A stretch of DNA of 64,000 nt from Streptomyces sp. 71268 (GTDB lineage Bacteria > Actinomycetota > Actinomycetes > Streptomycetales > Streptomycetaceae): positions 372,001-436,000 of the forward strand of contig NZ_CP114200.1 of NCBI RefSeq assembly GCF_029392895.1. The letters run 5' to 3'. The first letter of the stretch is position 1; each line of letters begins with the position of its first letter. Below are positions 40,608 through 48,960 of this stretch, piece by piece. Under the pieces are notes generated by a model, which saw nothing but the letters and a program-made list of their open reading frames with translations, was not told the origin of the DNA and searched no databases. The translations under genes and the position numbers were made by a program.

Positions 40608-41540
40608 GTGACCTACCGCTTCGGCCATCGCGCCGGTCGGGCCCTGACGGGCCTCGCGACCGTGCTGACGGCCACCGCCCTGACCGGCACCACCGCGTCA
40701 GCGGCCACCCACGACCCGGCGCCCGTGCCCGCCGCGGTCCAGGAGGCGACCTCGTCCGTCGCCGCCGCCCCGGACACCAAGCCGTCCGCCCGCGCCGCCC
40801 GCTCGGCCGCCCCGTTGCTGCCGGTGACGGCCGTCACCCGGTCCGGCGTCCTGTACTGGTACTGGCCCAACGGCCGCGGGGGCCTGGACCCGCGCGAGCG
40901 CTTCGAGGAGAGCTGGGCGGGTGTCAACGCCGCCTCCCAGGTCGACATGCACAGCAACGGCGCGTCGGCCGGCCTGTACGCGCGGGTCTACGACGGCACG
41001 CTCGTGTACTCCGACAGCAACGGCGTCGAGCGCGACCTCGGGCGGGGCTGGGACAAGTACAACGCCCTGTTCTCGCCCGGCGACCTCGGCGGCACGTCGC
41101 GGTCGGACCTCCTGACCCGGGACGGCGGCGGCACGCTGTGGCTGCACCCGGCCAAGTCCGACGGCACCCTGTCCGCCCGCAAGAAGGTCGGGCCGGGCTG
41201 GAACCAGTACACCCAGCTCGCCGGCCAGCACGACCTGACCGGTGACGGCCGCCCCGACATCGTGGCCCGTGACCGCTCCGGCGGGCTCTGGCTCTACAAG
41301 GGCACGGGGGACGTCGCCAAGCCGTTCGCCACCCGCAGCAAGATCGGCCCCGGCTGGAACGCCTTCAACCACCTCGTCTCCACCGGGGACGTCAACGGTG
41401 ACGGTCGCACCGACCTGCTCGCCCGCGACACGGCCGGCGCCCTGTGGCTGTACAAGGGCACGGGCAAGGCGTCCGCCCCGTATCAGAAGAAGACCAAGAT
41501 CGGCAACGCCGGCTGGAACCAGTACGCGCAGATCTTCTGA
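40608..41540 (+). CDS. Secreted FG-GAP/VCBS repeat protein
   Basis: A 310-residue exported protein. Its Sec-type signal peptide (RAGRALTGLATVLTATALTGTTASA) cleaves near residue 32. An Ala/Pro-rich linker follows, then FG-GAP/VCBS-like repeats with Ca2+-binding acidic loops (DLTGDGRPDIVARDRSGGLWLYKGTG and DVNGDGRTDLLARDTAGALWLYKGTG, plus two weaker copies). Such propeller-type proteins are common in Streptomyces secretomes, often attached to peptidases or lectins, but no catalytic domain is present here. GTG 40608 follows GGGGGGAAG. A hairpin and a TTGACA promoter lie upstream. Confidence 0.9.
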   Translation: MTYRFGHRAGRALTGLATVLTATALTGTTASAATHDPAPVPAAVQEATSSVAAAPDTKPSARAARSAAPLLPVTAVTRSGVLYWYWPNGRGGLDPRERFEESWAGVNAASQVDMHSNGASAGLYARVYDGTLVYSDSNGVERDLGRGWDKYNALFSPGDLGGTSRSDLLTRDGGGTLWLHPAKSDGTLSARKKVGPGWNQYTQLAGQHDLTGDGRPDIVARDRSGGLWLYKGTGDVAKPFATRSKIGPGWNAFNHLVSTGDVNGDGRTDLLARDTAGALWLYKGTGKASAPYQKKTKIGNAGWNQYAQIF

Positions 41541-41557
41541 CCAGCGGCAGCACGTGC

Positions 41558-41586
41558 GGACCGCCCGGCGCCCAGCCGGGCGGTCC
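41558..41586. terminator. Terminator between FG-GAP and pentapeptide genes
   Basis: A perfect 11-bp stem (41558-41568 with 41576-41586) with a 7-base loop, 17 bases after the FG-GAP gene stop and before the convergent pentapeptide gene stop. It probably works for both strands. Confidence 0.8.
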
Positions 41587-41648
41587 ACCGAGCGGAGGGC
41601 GGGACGACGGCGGGGGCACCCCTCGCGCTCGGCCCGCCCTCCGGCGGC

Positions 41649-43019
41649 TCACGGGGAGAGTTCGACGCCGAGGACGGTCCGCTCGAACGCCAACCGGCTG
41701 CCGACCGTGGCGCCCGCCGTGCGGCGCGACGGAACCGGACGGCAGTCGACCGTGACACTTCCGCGGACGAACGAGTAGGTCCACGTCGCCACGGTGGCCA
41801 GGCGAGCCGCGACGCGCGGGTCGGCGGCCAGTTCCGGCGACAGCCGTACGTCGAGCGGGCGGGCCGCCACGACCTGCTCGGCCTCCACCAACGTGTTCCG
41901 CAGGTCCACGTGGGACAGCACGGCGTCGGTGAGGTTGGCGCCACCCAGCACGGCGTGGGCGAGGTCGCCGATCACCTGGGCCCCGGTGAGGTTCGCGTCC
42001 CACAACCTCGCTCCCGCCATCCGCGCCCCGTGCAGATAGGCACCCGTCAGGTCGGCCTCGTTCAACTCGGCGCCGGTGAGGTCGGTTCTGACCAACTGGG
42101 TACGGCTGAGGTCGGCGTCGTTGAGCCGGGCGCCGCTGAGGTCGGCCCCGGGGAGCCAGGCGTGGGCGAGGTTGGCGCGGTCGAGCCGGGCGTCGCTGAG
42201 GTCGGCGTGGTCGAGTTGGGCGTAGTCCAGGCGCGCGCCGTCGAGTTCGGCCTCCGCGAGCTTGGCGTGCGGCAACCAGGCGCCGTTGAGGTTCGCGCCG
42301 GGCGCCCGGACGCCGGTGAGGTCGGTGTGTACGAGCCGGGCGCCCCTGAGGTCCGCGTGCGGCAGGTCGGCGTAGGCGAGGTTCAGGTAGCTGAGGTCGA
42401 TCACGGTGTCCGGCGGAACGTGGCGCCGGGACGCGGGGTGGGTCAGCGCCGTGAGCGCCGCCCGCACGTCGGCCTCCGGCGCCGCGTGCAGCCGTCGGGC
42501 GGCGAGGGTGCCTGGCGGGCGGCGGCCGAGGGTGGCCCGCAGGGCCGCGGCGCCCTCCTCGGGGGCCCGCACACGCGGGGCCCGTTCGCGGATGAAGGTG
42601 TTGAGGATGGACGCGGCGTGGGCGGCCTCCGCCGGCGAGTCCCGCACGAAGCGCTCCAGCGCCAGCACCCCGCCCAGGCGGACGTGGATCTCGGGTGCCC
42701 CGAGCCGTTCGACGGCCTTGGTGAAGCGGTCGGTGACCTGACCGTGCCGGGAGAGCCGGTAGCTGAAGCCGGTGAAGACCAACGCCGCCCCGGCGCCGAG
42801 CACCCCCACGCTCTGGACGGCGGCCAGCCGGAACTGCCCGAGCGCCGCCGACCGCGCGGCGCCGTCCATGCGGGACCACTCGGGGCCGCACGTCCATCGC
42901 ACCAGCCACCGGCCCACCGGGCTGTAGACCAGTACCAAGAGCACGCCGACCAGCACCGCGCCGGCCACCGTCGCGCTGCCCCGGGTCGGCCGCCACCGTC
43001 GTCTCCACCGTGATCGCAT
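41649..43019 (-). CDS. Membrane-anchored pentapeptide-repeat protein
   Basis: A 456-residue protein. An Arg-rich start and a membrane helix at about 17-34 (VAGAVLVGVLLVLVY) are followed by a second hydrophobic segment (VGVLGAGAALVFTGFSY). Then comes the conserved cytoplasmic block of actinobacterial members (RHGQVTDRFTKAVERLGA; RLGGVLALERFVRDSP). Residues about 205-390 are A(D/N)LxxA-type pentapeptides (ADLSDARLDRANLAHAWLPGADL), which form a right-handed beta-helix, about 35 repeats by eye. The C-terminus is a short beta-rich segment. The function of this class is unknown. ATG 43019 is chosen from the family N-terminus. The ribosome site is weak. Confidence 0.92.
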   Translation of the reverse strand: MRSRWRRRWRPTRGSATVAGAVLVGVLLVLVYSPVGRWLVRWTCGPEWSRMDGAARSAALGQFRLAAVQSVGVLGAGAALVFTGFSYRLSRHGQVTDRFTKAVERLGAPEIHVRLGGVLALERFVRDSPAEAAHAASILNTFIRERAPRVRAPEEGAAALRATLGRRPPGTLAARRLHAAPEADVRAALTALTHPASRRHVPPDTVIDLSYLNLAYADLPHADLRGARLVHTDLTGVRAPGANLNGAWLPHAKLAEAELDGARLDYAQLDHADLSDARLDRANLAHAWLPGADLSGARLNDADLSRTQLVRTDLTGAELNEADLTGAYLHGARMAGARLWDANLTGAQVIGDLAHAVLGGANLTDAVLSHVDLRNTLVEAEQVVAARPLDVRLSPELAADPRVAARLATVATWTYSFVRGSVTVDCRPVPSRRTAGATVGSRLAFERTVLGVELSP

Positions 43020-43349
43020 GCCCGCACCGTGCCGGCTCGACCGGGCGGCACGGGGCCGATCGGCGCGTTTCAGAGGTTTCTCAGAGCTAACGACAGCGCG
43101 CCCGTACGCCCCGCCCCGCCCCCTACGGACGCGCCGTGTCTCCCCGGGCGGCCGGGGCGGCGATCGGCCGGCACCCTGGGCGGCCTCCCCGAGCCGGGCC
43201 CCGGGGCGGGCCTCGGGTAGCGTCGGATCATCGCACCGCACGGCCCGATCGGGCCGGATCGCCCCGTCGCCGGGCCGCCGCGCACGCCTGTGCGCGACGG
43301 CCTCCCGCGCGGGGTGGTGCGCGCGCGGAGTTGAGCCAAGGAGCGAGCG
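43020..43349. other. Divergent region with OmpR-like direct repeat
   Basis: There is no gene in these 330 bases. At 43067-43086 the plus strand reads GTTTCAGAG followed directly by GTTTCTCAGAG (on the minus strand CTCTGAGAAAC then CTCTGAAAC), an imperfect direct repeat in a locally A/T-richer patch. It lies about 50-70 bases upstream of the pentapeptide gene, a spacing and form usual for OmpR/PhoP-type regulators. The half near the SDR gene is plain G+C-rich sequence. Confidence 0.45.
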
Positions 43350-44096
43350 ATGGACCAGGTCACGGTGGTAACGGGCGGCAGCAGGGGCATCGGCGCGGCC
43401 GTCGCCGTACGGCTGGCGCGGGCGGGGCACCACATCGCCATCGGCTTCGAGCGCGCCACGGACGCCGCCGACGCGACGGCGGCCAAGGTCCGCGCGGAGG
43501 GCGTGCGGTGCGTGACCGTACGGGCCGACACGAGCGACGCCGAGCAGGTCGACGCGCTGTTCGACACGGCACGCGCGGAGCTGGGCGCCGTCACCGGGCT
43601 GGTGAACAACGCCGGAATCACGGGCCTGCTCGGCCGCTTCACGGAGACATCGCCCGAGGCCATGCGACGGGTCATCGACGTCAACGTGACCGGCGCGCTC
43701 CTGTGCGCCCGCCGGGCCGCCCGCGAGATGTCCACCCGGCACGGCGGCGCGGGCGGTGCCATCGTCAACGTCTCCTCATCCAGCGCCACCACGGGCAGCC
43801 CCGGCGAGTACGTGCACTACGCGGCGAGCAAGGCCGCCGTTGACGCGATGACGGTGGGCCTGTCCAAGGAACTGGCCGCGGAGGGCATCCGGGTCAACTC
43901 CGTACAGCCGGGCATGACCGTCACCGACATCCACGCCTCGATGGGCGACCCGGAGCGGCCGTGGCGCGCGGCGGACCGGGTGCCGATGGGTCGCCCCGGT
44001 GAACCGGACGAGATCGCCGGCGCCATCGCGTGGCTGCTCTCGCCCGATGCCTCGTACACCAGTGGTGCGGTCCTGCGCGTCGCCGGGGGGCTGTGA
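43350..44096 (+). CDS. SDR-family oxidoreductase
   Basis: A 248-residue classical SDR: cofactor motif TGGSRGIGAAVA, VNNAGITG, catalytic Ser in VNVSSSS and Tyr/Lys in VHYAASKAAVDAM. The C-terminal PGMTVTDIHASMG and SGAVLRVAGGL blocks match FabG-like glucose/3-oxoacyl reductase relatives. The substrate is unknown. ATG 43350 has AAGGAG eight bases upstream. It is not clearly part of an operon. Confidence 0.94.
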   Translation: MDQVTVVTGGSRGIGAAVAVRLARAGHHIAIGFERATDAADATAAKVRAEGVRCVTVRADTSDAEQVDALFDTARAELGAVTGLVNNAGITGLLGRFTETSPEAMRRVIDVNVTGALLCARRAAREMSTRHGGAGGAIVNVSSSSATTGSPGEYVHYAASKAAVDAMTVGLSKELAAEGIRVNSVQPGMTVTDIHASMGDPERPWRAADRVPMGRPGEPDEIAGAIAWLLSPDASYTSGAVLRVAGGL

Positions 44097-44126
44097 CCTC
44101 GCGGCCTGCCGGGGCCTGGTCGCCCG

Positions 44127-44525
44127 TCAGTCGTCGGCGCGGCCGAGCGTCCGCATGATCTCCTGGACGTTGCCGTACCGCTTGCCGTCGGGCAGCTCGG
44201 CCGCCGTGTCGATGAGTCGATCCGGCGCGTGGTGCTCGCGCAGCGTGTCGAGCACCTTCGCGCGGTCGGCCGGGTAGACGCTCCGCCCCAGGTGCTGGGC
44301 CAGTTCCGTGCGGAGTTCGACGTCCTCGGGGGTCATGCCGGGCGGCGTCGCCCCGGAGCGCGCGGTGTACGGCGAGCGGCTGACGGCGGGCTGGTCCTCG
44401 CCCGGCGGCTCGGGTTCGAGCTCCTCCTGGGCGCGAGTGGAGTGGCCGCCCTTCAGCTCGCCCTGCATGCGCTTCTTCAGCTCGTCGTCGTGGAGCGGGC
44501 CGGTCTTGTTCTCGTGAGCGTTCAT
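44127..44525 (-). CDS. DUF2795 domain protein
   Basis: A 132-residue hydrophilic protein. The C-terminal half (LRTELAQHLGRSVYPADRAKVLDTLREHHAPDRLIDTAAELPDGKRYGNVQEIMRTLG) is a DUF2795 domain, widespread in Streptomyces and of unknown function. The N-terminal half is charged and probably disordered. ATG 44525 is preceded by GAGGAAG. Expression as a single gene is likely. Confidence 0.88.
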   Translation of the reverse strand: MNAHENKTGPLHDDELKKRMQGELKGGHSTRAQEELEPEPPGEDQPAVSRSPYTARSGATPPGMTPEDVELRTELAQHLGRSVYPADRAKVLDTLREHHAPDRLIDTAAELPDGKRYGNVQEIMRTLGRADD

Positions 44526-44798
44526 GAGGCTTCCTCGGGGCCCGGCGTCCGACGGACGCCCGACCGGGTCGCGCTGTGCGATGGGTCTTCCCCCGTGTTC
44601 GGCTCGGGTTCCCCGCACGGCGCGCGTGACACGCGGGCGGTGGAGGCCGGCCCTACGAGCCCCCGAGGCAGCCCACGGCCCCGGTCGGTGGCGCCCGTGG
44701 GGGTGCGGTGGCGATTCCACCCGCCCGGGGTCTACCCAGCGGTAACCCTTGCTGACATTCTGTCCAGCAACTCCCGCCGCGGAAGAAACGGAGTCCCC

Positions 44799-45722
44799 AT
44801 GGCCGAAACGATCTCCTTCGCCCATGACACCGCCACCGGCACCGTGCCCCTCGACATCTCGTACGAGCGGCGGGGCGCTGGGCCGCCGGTGGTCCTGCTG
44901 CACGGAGTCGCGCACCACTGGCAGGCCTGGGAGCCGGTGCTCGGCATCCTCGCCGCGGAGCGCGAGGTGATCGCCGTCGACCTGCCGGGCTTCGGCGCGT
45001 CGGCGCCACTGCCCGCCGGCGTCGGCTACGACCTGGGCGGCGTGGTACCCGTGCTGGCCCAGCTCTTCCGGGAGTTGGGCGTGGAGCGACCGCACGTGGT
45101 GGGCAACTCCCTGGGCGGGCTCATGGCGCTCGAACTGGGCCGCATCGGCCACGCGCGCACCGTCACCGCGCTCTCCCCAGCCGGGTTCTGGAACGAGGCC
45201 GAGCGGCGCTACGGCTTCGGCGTGCTCCGCGTGATGCACCGCAGCGCCCGCGCCATGTCGGACTCCTTCGTCGCCCGAGTGGCGCGGACGCCGGCGGGCC
45301 GGGCCGCGCTGGTCGGCGCCGTCTACGCCCGACCTGGCAAGCGCGCGCCGGAGCGCGTGGTAGCCGAGGCTCGGGCGATGCGCGAGGGCGCGGGGTTCGC
45401 ACCCACACTGGCCGCCGGGCGTGCGGTGCGCTTCGCCGACGACCTGCCCGACATACCCGTCACCATCGCCTGGGGCACCGCCGACCGGGTCCTGCTGCCC
45501 CAGCAGGGGCTCCGCGCCAAGCGCGTCATCCCGGGGGCCCGGCTCATCCGCCTGCCACGCTGCGGTCACGTGCCGATGAACGACGATCCGGCGCTGGTCT
45601 CCCGGGTCATCCTGGACGCCACCGCCACCGCCACAGCGACCGCCACCGCCGGTGCCCCCGCAACGGACGCGGCGGCCAGCCGAGCGGCGGGTGGCGCCGG
45701 CGCGTTGAGTTCCGCGCCCTGA
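44799..45722 (+). CDS. Alpha/beta-fold hydrolase
   Basis: A 307-residue alpha/beta hydrolase. The oxyanion block is VVLLHGVAHHWQAW, the nucleophile is in GNSLGGLMAL, the catalytic Asp in WGTADRVLLP and the His in LPRCGHVPMNDDP. The last 40 residues are an Ala/Thr repeat-rich tail (ATATATATA). No signal peptide is visible. The substrate is unknown, and general esterase/epoxide-hydrolase-like roles are possible. ATG 44799 follows CGGAG. The neighbours are unrelated. Confidence 0.92.
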   Translation: MAETISFAHDTATGTVPLDISYERRGAGPPVVLLHGVAHHWQAWEPVLGILAAEREVIAVDLPGFGASAPLPAGVGYDLGGVVPVLAQLFRELGVERPHVVGNSLGGLMALELGRIGHARTVTALSPAGFWNEAERRYGFGVLRVMHRSARAMSDSFVARVARTPAGRAALVGAVYARPGKRAPERVVAEARAMREGAGFAPTLAAGRAVRFADDLPDIPVTIAWGTADRVLLPQQGLRAKRVIPGARLIRLPRCGHVPMNDDPALVSRVILDATATATATATAGAPATDAAASRAAGGAGALSSAP

Positions 45723-45810
45723 CGCCGGGGCTCGCTCCTCAGAGGCGCGCGGGGCGGCCCGGCGCACGCCGCGCCGCAGGTGCGGCGGCCGGCCGCCGCC
45801 CCGGTGGTGG

Positions 45811-46941
45811 TCAGCCCTCGCGCGGGCCGGCGCCACACGGAGCGCCGTCGGCCGGGCCGGGCTGTGCGGCGCGGGGCACGCGCCCGGGTGGCGGGGTCTT
45901 GGCACGGGCGCCGGCCGGGCCCGGCTCCGGCCCGGTGGCCGTGCCGACGGAGCCGCCCTCCGCACCTGGTCGCGCGGGCGCGGGGGCGTCCGCCGCGACG
46001 TCGGGCGTATCGGGCGCGCCGGAGGCGACGAGCCGCTCGCGCCGCCGCCCGCGCGACCGTGTGCCGAAGGCGCCGGAGCCGACGGCGACGCCGGTGCCGA
46101 CGAGCAGGCTGCCGGCCGCCTGCGCGAGGCCGTAACCGCCGGCGCCCACAGCCGGCGCCGTGATCGCGGCGGCGACCGGGATCAGGCCGGAGAAGAGGGT
46201 GGCGCGCTCCGGGCCGATCCGTTGCATCCCCCGGTACCAGCAGACGAAGCCGATCACCGTGACGACCAGGGTCTGCCACAGCAGCGCCGCCCCCTCCCCC
46301 GCGTCGGGCATCCGCAGCCACCCCCGGCCGTCCATGAGGACCGCGAGCGCCAGGGCCTCCACGGCCCCGATGGCCGAGGCGGCGGCCGACAGCAGGACGG
46401 GGCCCACGGTGCGCAGCACCGGCAGCGCGGCGAGCGCGAAGACCACCTCGCCGCCGAGCGCCGCCACCGACCAGGCGATGCCCGGCAGGTCCGCCCGGCC
46501 CCAGCCCTGGACCGTGAAGGCGCCCGCCGCGACCAACAGGGCGCCGCACAGCACCGCGCGGGCGGGGCGCCGGCCGTCCAGCGCCGGGACGATCACGGCG
46601 ATCACCACGGGGGCGCAGCCCACGAAGACGCCGGGCACGGCGGGTTCGGAGGTGCGCTCGGCCGCGAGCACCGCCAGGTTGAAGCCGACCATGCCGACCC
46701 CGGCCAGCCCCGCCAGCCATCCCCACCCGCGCCAGCCGAGCGTCCGCAGCGGCGCGAGGCCACGGCGCCCGACGAGCGGGAACAGCAGGAGGCTGGCGAG
46801 GCCGTAGCGGATGGCCTGGCCGCCGGCGTGTGGGAAGTCGTTGAGCACGCTGTTGGCGGTGAAGGAGGCGCCGACCAGCGTGCAGGCGAGGGCGGCGAGC
46901 AGGGCGCCGCGCCGCTGGTGTGCGGAGTCGCTGTGATCCAT
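45811..46941 (-). CDS. EamA/DMT-superfamily transporter
   Basis: A 376-residue membrane protein with ten hydrophobic helices in two EamA repeats (RRGALLAALACTLVGASFTANSVL; IRYGLASLLLFPL; then VLRTVGPVLLSAAASAIGAVEALALAV; ERATLFSGLIPVAAAITAPAVG). The C-terminal 90 residues are a Pro/Gly/Ala-rich cytoplasmic tail not needed for the fold. It is likely a metabolite or amino-acid exporter. It diverges from a MocR-type regulator with only 47 bases between starts, a typical regulator/target pair. ATG 46941 lies 7 bases from its -10 box, so the mRNA is probably leaderless. Confidence 0.92.
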   Translation of the reverse strand: MDHSDSAHQRRGALLAALACTLVGASFTANSVLNDFPHAGGQAIRYGLASLLLFPLVGRRGLAPLRTLGWRGWGWLAGLAGVGMVGFNLAVLAAERTSEPAVPGVFVGCAPVVIAVIVPALDGRRPARAVLCGALLVAAGAFTVQGWGRADLPGIAWSVAALGGEVVFALAALPVLRTVGPVLLSAAASAIGAVEALALAVLMDGRGWLRMPDAGEGAALLWQTLVVTVIGFVCWYRGMQRIGPERATLFSGLIPVAAAITAPAVGAGGYGLAQAAGSLLVGTGVAVGSGAFGTRSRGRRRERLVASGAPDTPDVAADAPAPARPGAEGGSVGTATGPEPGPAGARAKTPPPGRVPRAAQPGPADGAPCGAGPREG

Positions 46942-46948
46942 GGGGGCG

Positions 46949-46980
46949 ACGCTAGGCAGTGCGGCGGTACGTCTTAGGGT
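46949..46980. promoter_or_regulatory. Back-to-back leaderless promoters of EamA and MocR genes
   Basis: On the minus strand TAGCGT (46954-46949) ends 7 bases before the EamA ATG. On the plus strand TAGGGT (46975-46980) ends 8 bases before the MocR ATG. Each -35 must lie across the other's -10 within this 47-base gap, so one regulator bound here would affect both genes. Confidence 0.55.
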
Positions 46981-46988
46981 CCAATCCG

Positions 46989-48641
46989 ATGAGTGATTCG
47001 CAGACCACTTCGTCTCCCGCCACCGCGCACGGGGCGCCCGCCGACCGCGCCGCGCCCTCAGGCGGCGCCGGCCCCGACACCGCCCGGGCCCCTCGTACGG
47101 CCACGCCTGCCTGGGAGTTGTTGCTGCCCAGCGTCGCTCTGCCGGCGCGGCAGCGCGGCCGGGCCCTGCAACGCGCGCTGCGCGAGGCGATCACCTCGGG
47201 GCGGATCGCGGGCGGCACCCGGCTGCCGGCGAGCCGCGAGCTCGCCGCCGACCTGGGGGTCTCGCGCGGTCTGATCACCGCCGCGTACGAGCAGTTGACC
47301 GCCGAGGGCTATCTGCGCAGCGGCCAGGGGGCGGGCACCTGGGTCAGCGGGGCCGTGCGCTGCGCCGTGCCCGCCGGGCGGGAGCGGCCCGCCGACGCCC
47401 GTGAGCCGGCGACCGGGTTCCTGCCCGGCACCCCCGACCTGTCGCTGTTCCCGCGCGCGGCGTGGACGGCGGCGCACCGCAGGGCGTTGGCGAGGCTGCC
47501 GCACGAGGCGCTCGGCTACCCCGACCCGCGCGGCCTGCCCGAGTTGCGGGAGGCGCTGGCCGGGCTGCTCACCCGGCGGCGAGGGGTGGTGGCCGACCCG
47601 GAGCGGATCGTCGTCTGTTCGGGTGTGGCGCAGGCGTTGACCCTGGTCGGCGCGGTGCTCGCGGGGCGGGGTGACGGCCCGCTGCTGGCGGCGGGCGCCG
47701 CGCCGGCCCCGGCTCGCGGCGGCGCGGGCGGCGACCGGTGGGCCGGGGCCGCCGCCGATGCGGTGGGCGACGTACGGGGCACCGCCGAGACCCCGGCTTG
47801 GGGCCGGGGCCGCCCGCGGGTGGCCCTTGAGGACCCGGGCACCGCCGCCTATCGGGGGCTGTTCGCGGCGGTCGGGGTGGACGTTGTGCCGTTGGCGGTG
47901 GGAGCCGAGGGCATCGACCCGGCAGAGCTGGCCGCCACCGGGGCGCGCTGCGCGGTCCTGACGCCCTCGCACCAGTTCCCCTCCGGGATCGCCTACTCGG
48001 CCCGCCGCCGGTCCGGCCTGCTCGACTGGGCCCGGACCGTCGACGGATTGCTCGTCGAGGACGACTACGACGGGGACTTCCGCTACGACAGGGCGCCGGT
48101 GGGCGCGCTTCAGGGGCTCGACCCGGCGCGGGTGGTGTACACCGGTTCGGTCAGCAAGTCCCTGGCGCCGGGGCTGCGACTCGGTTGGATGGTGGTGCCA
48201 CGGCCGCTGGTGGACGAGGTGGTGGAGCGCAAGCGGACGATGGACCTCGGCCATCCCGTCTTCGACCAGGCGCTGTTCGCCGATCTGATCGAACGGGGCG
48301 ACTACGACCGGCAACTGCGCCGCTGCCAACGCGCCTACCGGGAGCGGCGGGACGCGCTGGTGACGGCGCTGGCCGAGCACTTCCCCGGCACCCGGGTGAC
48401 CGGCATCGCGGCGGGGCTGCACGTCATCGCCCACCTGCCCGAGCGGTACGGCCCCAAGGAGTCGTTCCTGGCCCGGGCCGAGCGCGCGGGGGTGGCGCTC
48501 GCCCCGTTGGACGCGTACGCGTGTGGCACCGCGCCGGAGCAGCACGCCCGCCCCGGGGTGCGCCTCGTGCTCGGCTACGCGCACCTGTCGCCGAGCCGGA
48601 TCGCCGCCGCCGTACGGCAGTTGCGTCACCCCGGGCGCTGA
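46989..48641 (+). CDS. MocR/PdxR-type GntR-aminotransferase regulator
   Basis: A 550-residue fusion. An N-terminal GntR winged helix (LQRALREAITSGRIAGGTRLPASRELAADLGVSRGLITAAYEQLTAEGYL) is followed by a fold-type I aminotransferase-like domain with PLP Lys in YTGSVSKSLAPGLRLGW and Asp in VEDDYDGDFRYD. MocR proteins use PLP, often as an amino-acid or vitamin B6 sensor, to control a neighbouring gene. An Ala/Gly-rich insert of about 45 residues (around 245-290) interrupts the aminotransferase domain and is not typical. ATG 46989. The divergent EamA exporter is the likely target. Confidence 0.93.
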   Translation: MSDSQTTSSPATAHGAPADRAAPSGGAGPDTARAPRTATPAWELLLPSVALPARQRGRALQRALREAITSGRIAGGTRLPASRELAADLGVSRGLITAAYEQLTAEGYLRSGQGAGTWVSGAVRCAVPAGRERPADAREPATGFLPGTPDLSLFPRAAWTAAHRRALARLPHEALGYPDPRGLPELREALAGLLTRRRGVVADPERIVVCSGVAQALTLVGAVLAGRGDGPLLAAGAAPAPARGGAGGDRWAGAAADAVGDVRGTAETPAWGRGRPRVALEDPGTAAYRGLFAAVGVDVVPLAVGAEGIDPAELAATGARCAVLTPSHQFPSGIAYSARRRSGLLDWARTVDGLLVEDDYDGDFRYDRAPVGALQGLDPARVVYTGSVSKSLAPGLRLGWMVVPRPLVDEVVERKRTMDLGHPVFDQALFADLIERGDYDRQLRRCQRAYRERRDALVTALAEHFPGTRVTGIAAGLHVIAHLPERYGPKESFLARAERAGVALAPLDAYACGTAPEQHARPGVRLVLGYAHLSPSRIAAAVRQLRHPGR

Positions 48642-48960
48642 CGCCACCGGGCCCCGCGCGACACCGGCGCCCGGCGCCACCGGGCCCGCCCCGTTCGCGC
48701 CGTGGGCGCGGGAGCCGCGCGCCGCCGCGTACGGGTTCGGTACGCGATCCGTCCGCGTCCTGTCACAGCGCCCCACGGACCGCCGCGGGGCGGTCCAATG
48801 GGTCGGGCGCGTCGCGGGGCGGTGGCCGGCCATCGCCCCATGGACTGACCAGTTGTTCACCTCCCGTTGGGGCTCCGTCCGTATTGCCCAGGAATCCGAG
48901 GGCGATACTGCGGTGACAGGCGTGAAGTGCGCGCGGATTGGGAATAGCAGGAGGTTACGC
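48642..48960 (+). other. Region upstream of the PhoD gene
   Basis: The first 190 bases after the MocR gene are plain G+C-rich sequence with no clear terminator. The last 120 bases hold a possible PHO box (48855-48876), GATACT near 48902 as a -10 and the strong AGGAGG ribosome site of the phosphatase gene. Confidence 0.45.
48855..48876 (+). promoter_or_regulatory. Possible PHO box
   Basis: GTTCACCTCCC followed directly by GTTGGGGCTCC gives two 11-base units. The first matches the Streptomyces PhoP direct-repeat unit (GTTCACC) well and the second only partly. It lies about 25 bases upstream of a possible -10 box for a PhoD-like phosphatase, a known class of PhoP target. Confidence 0.4.
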
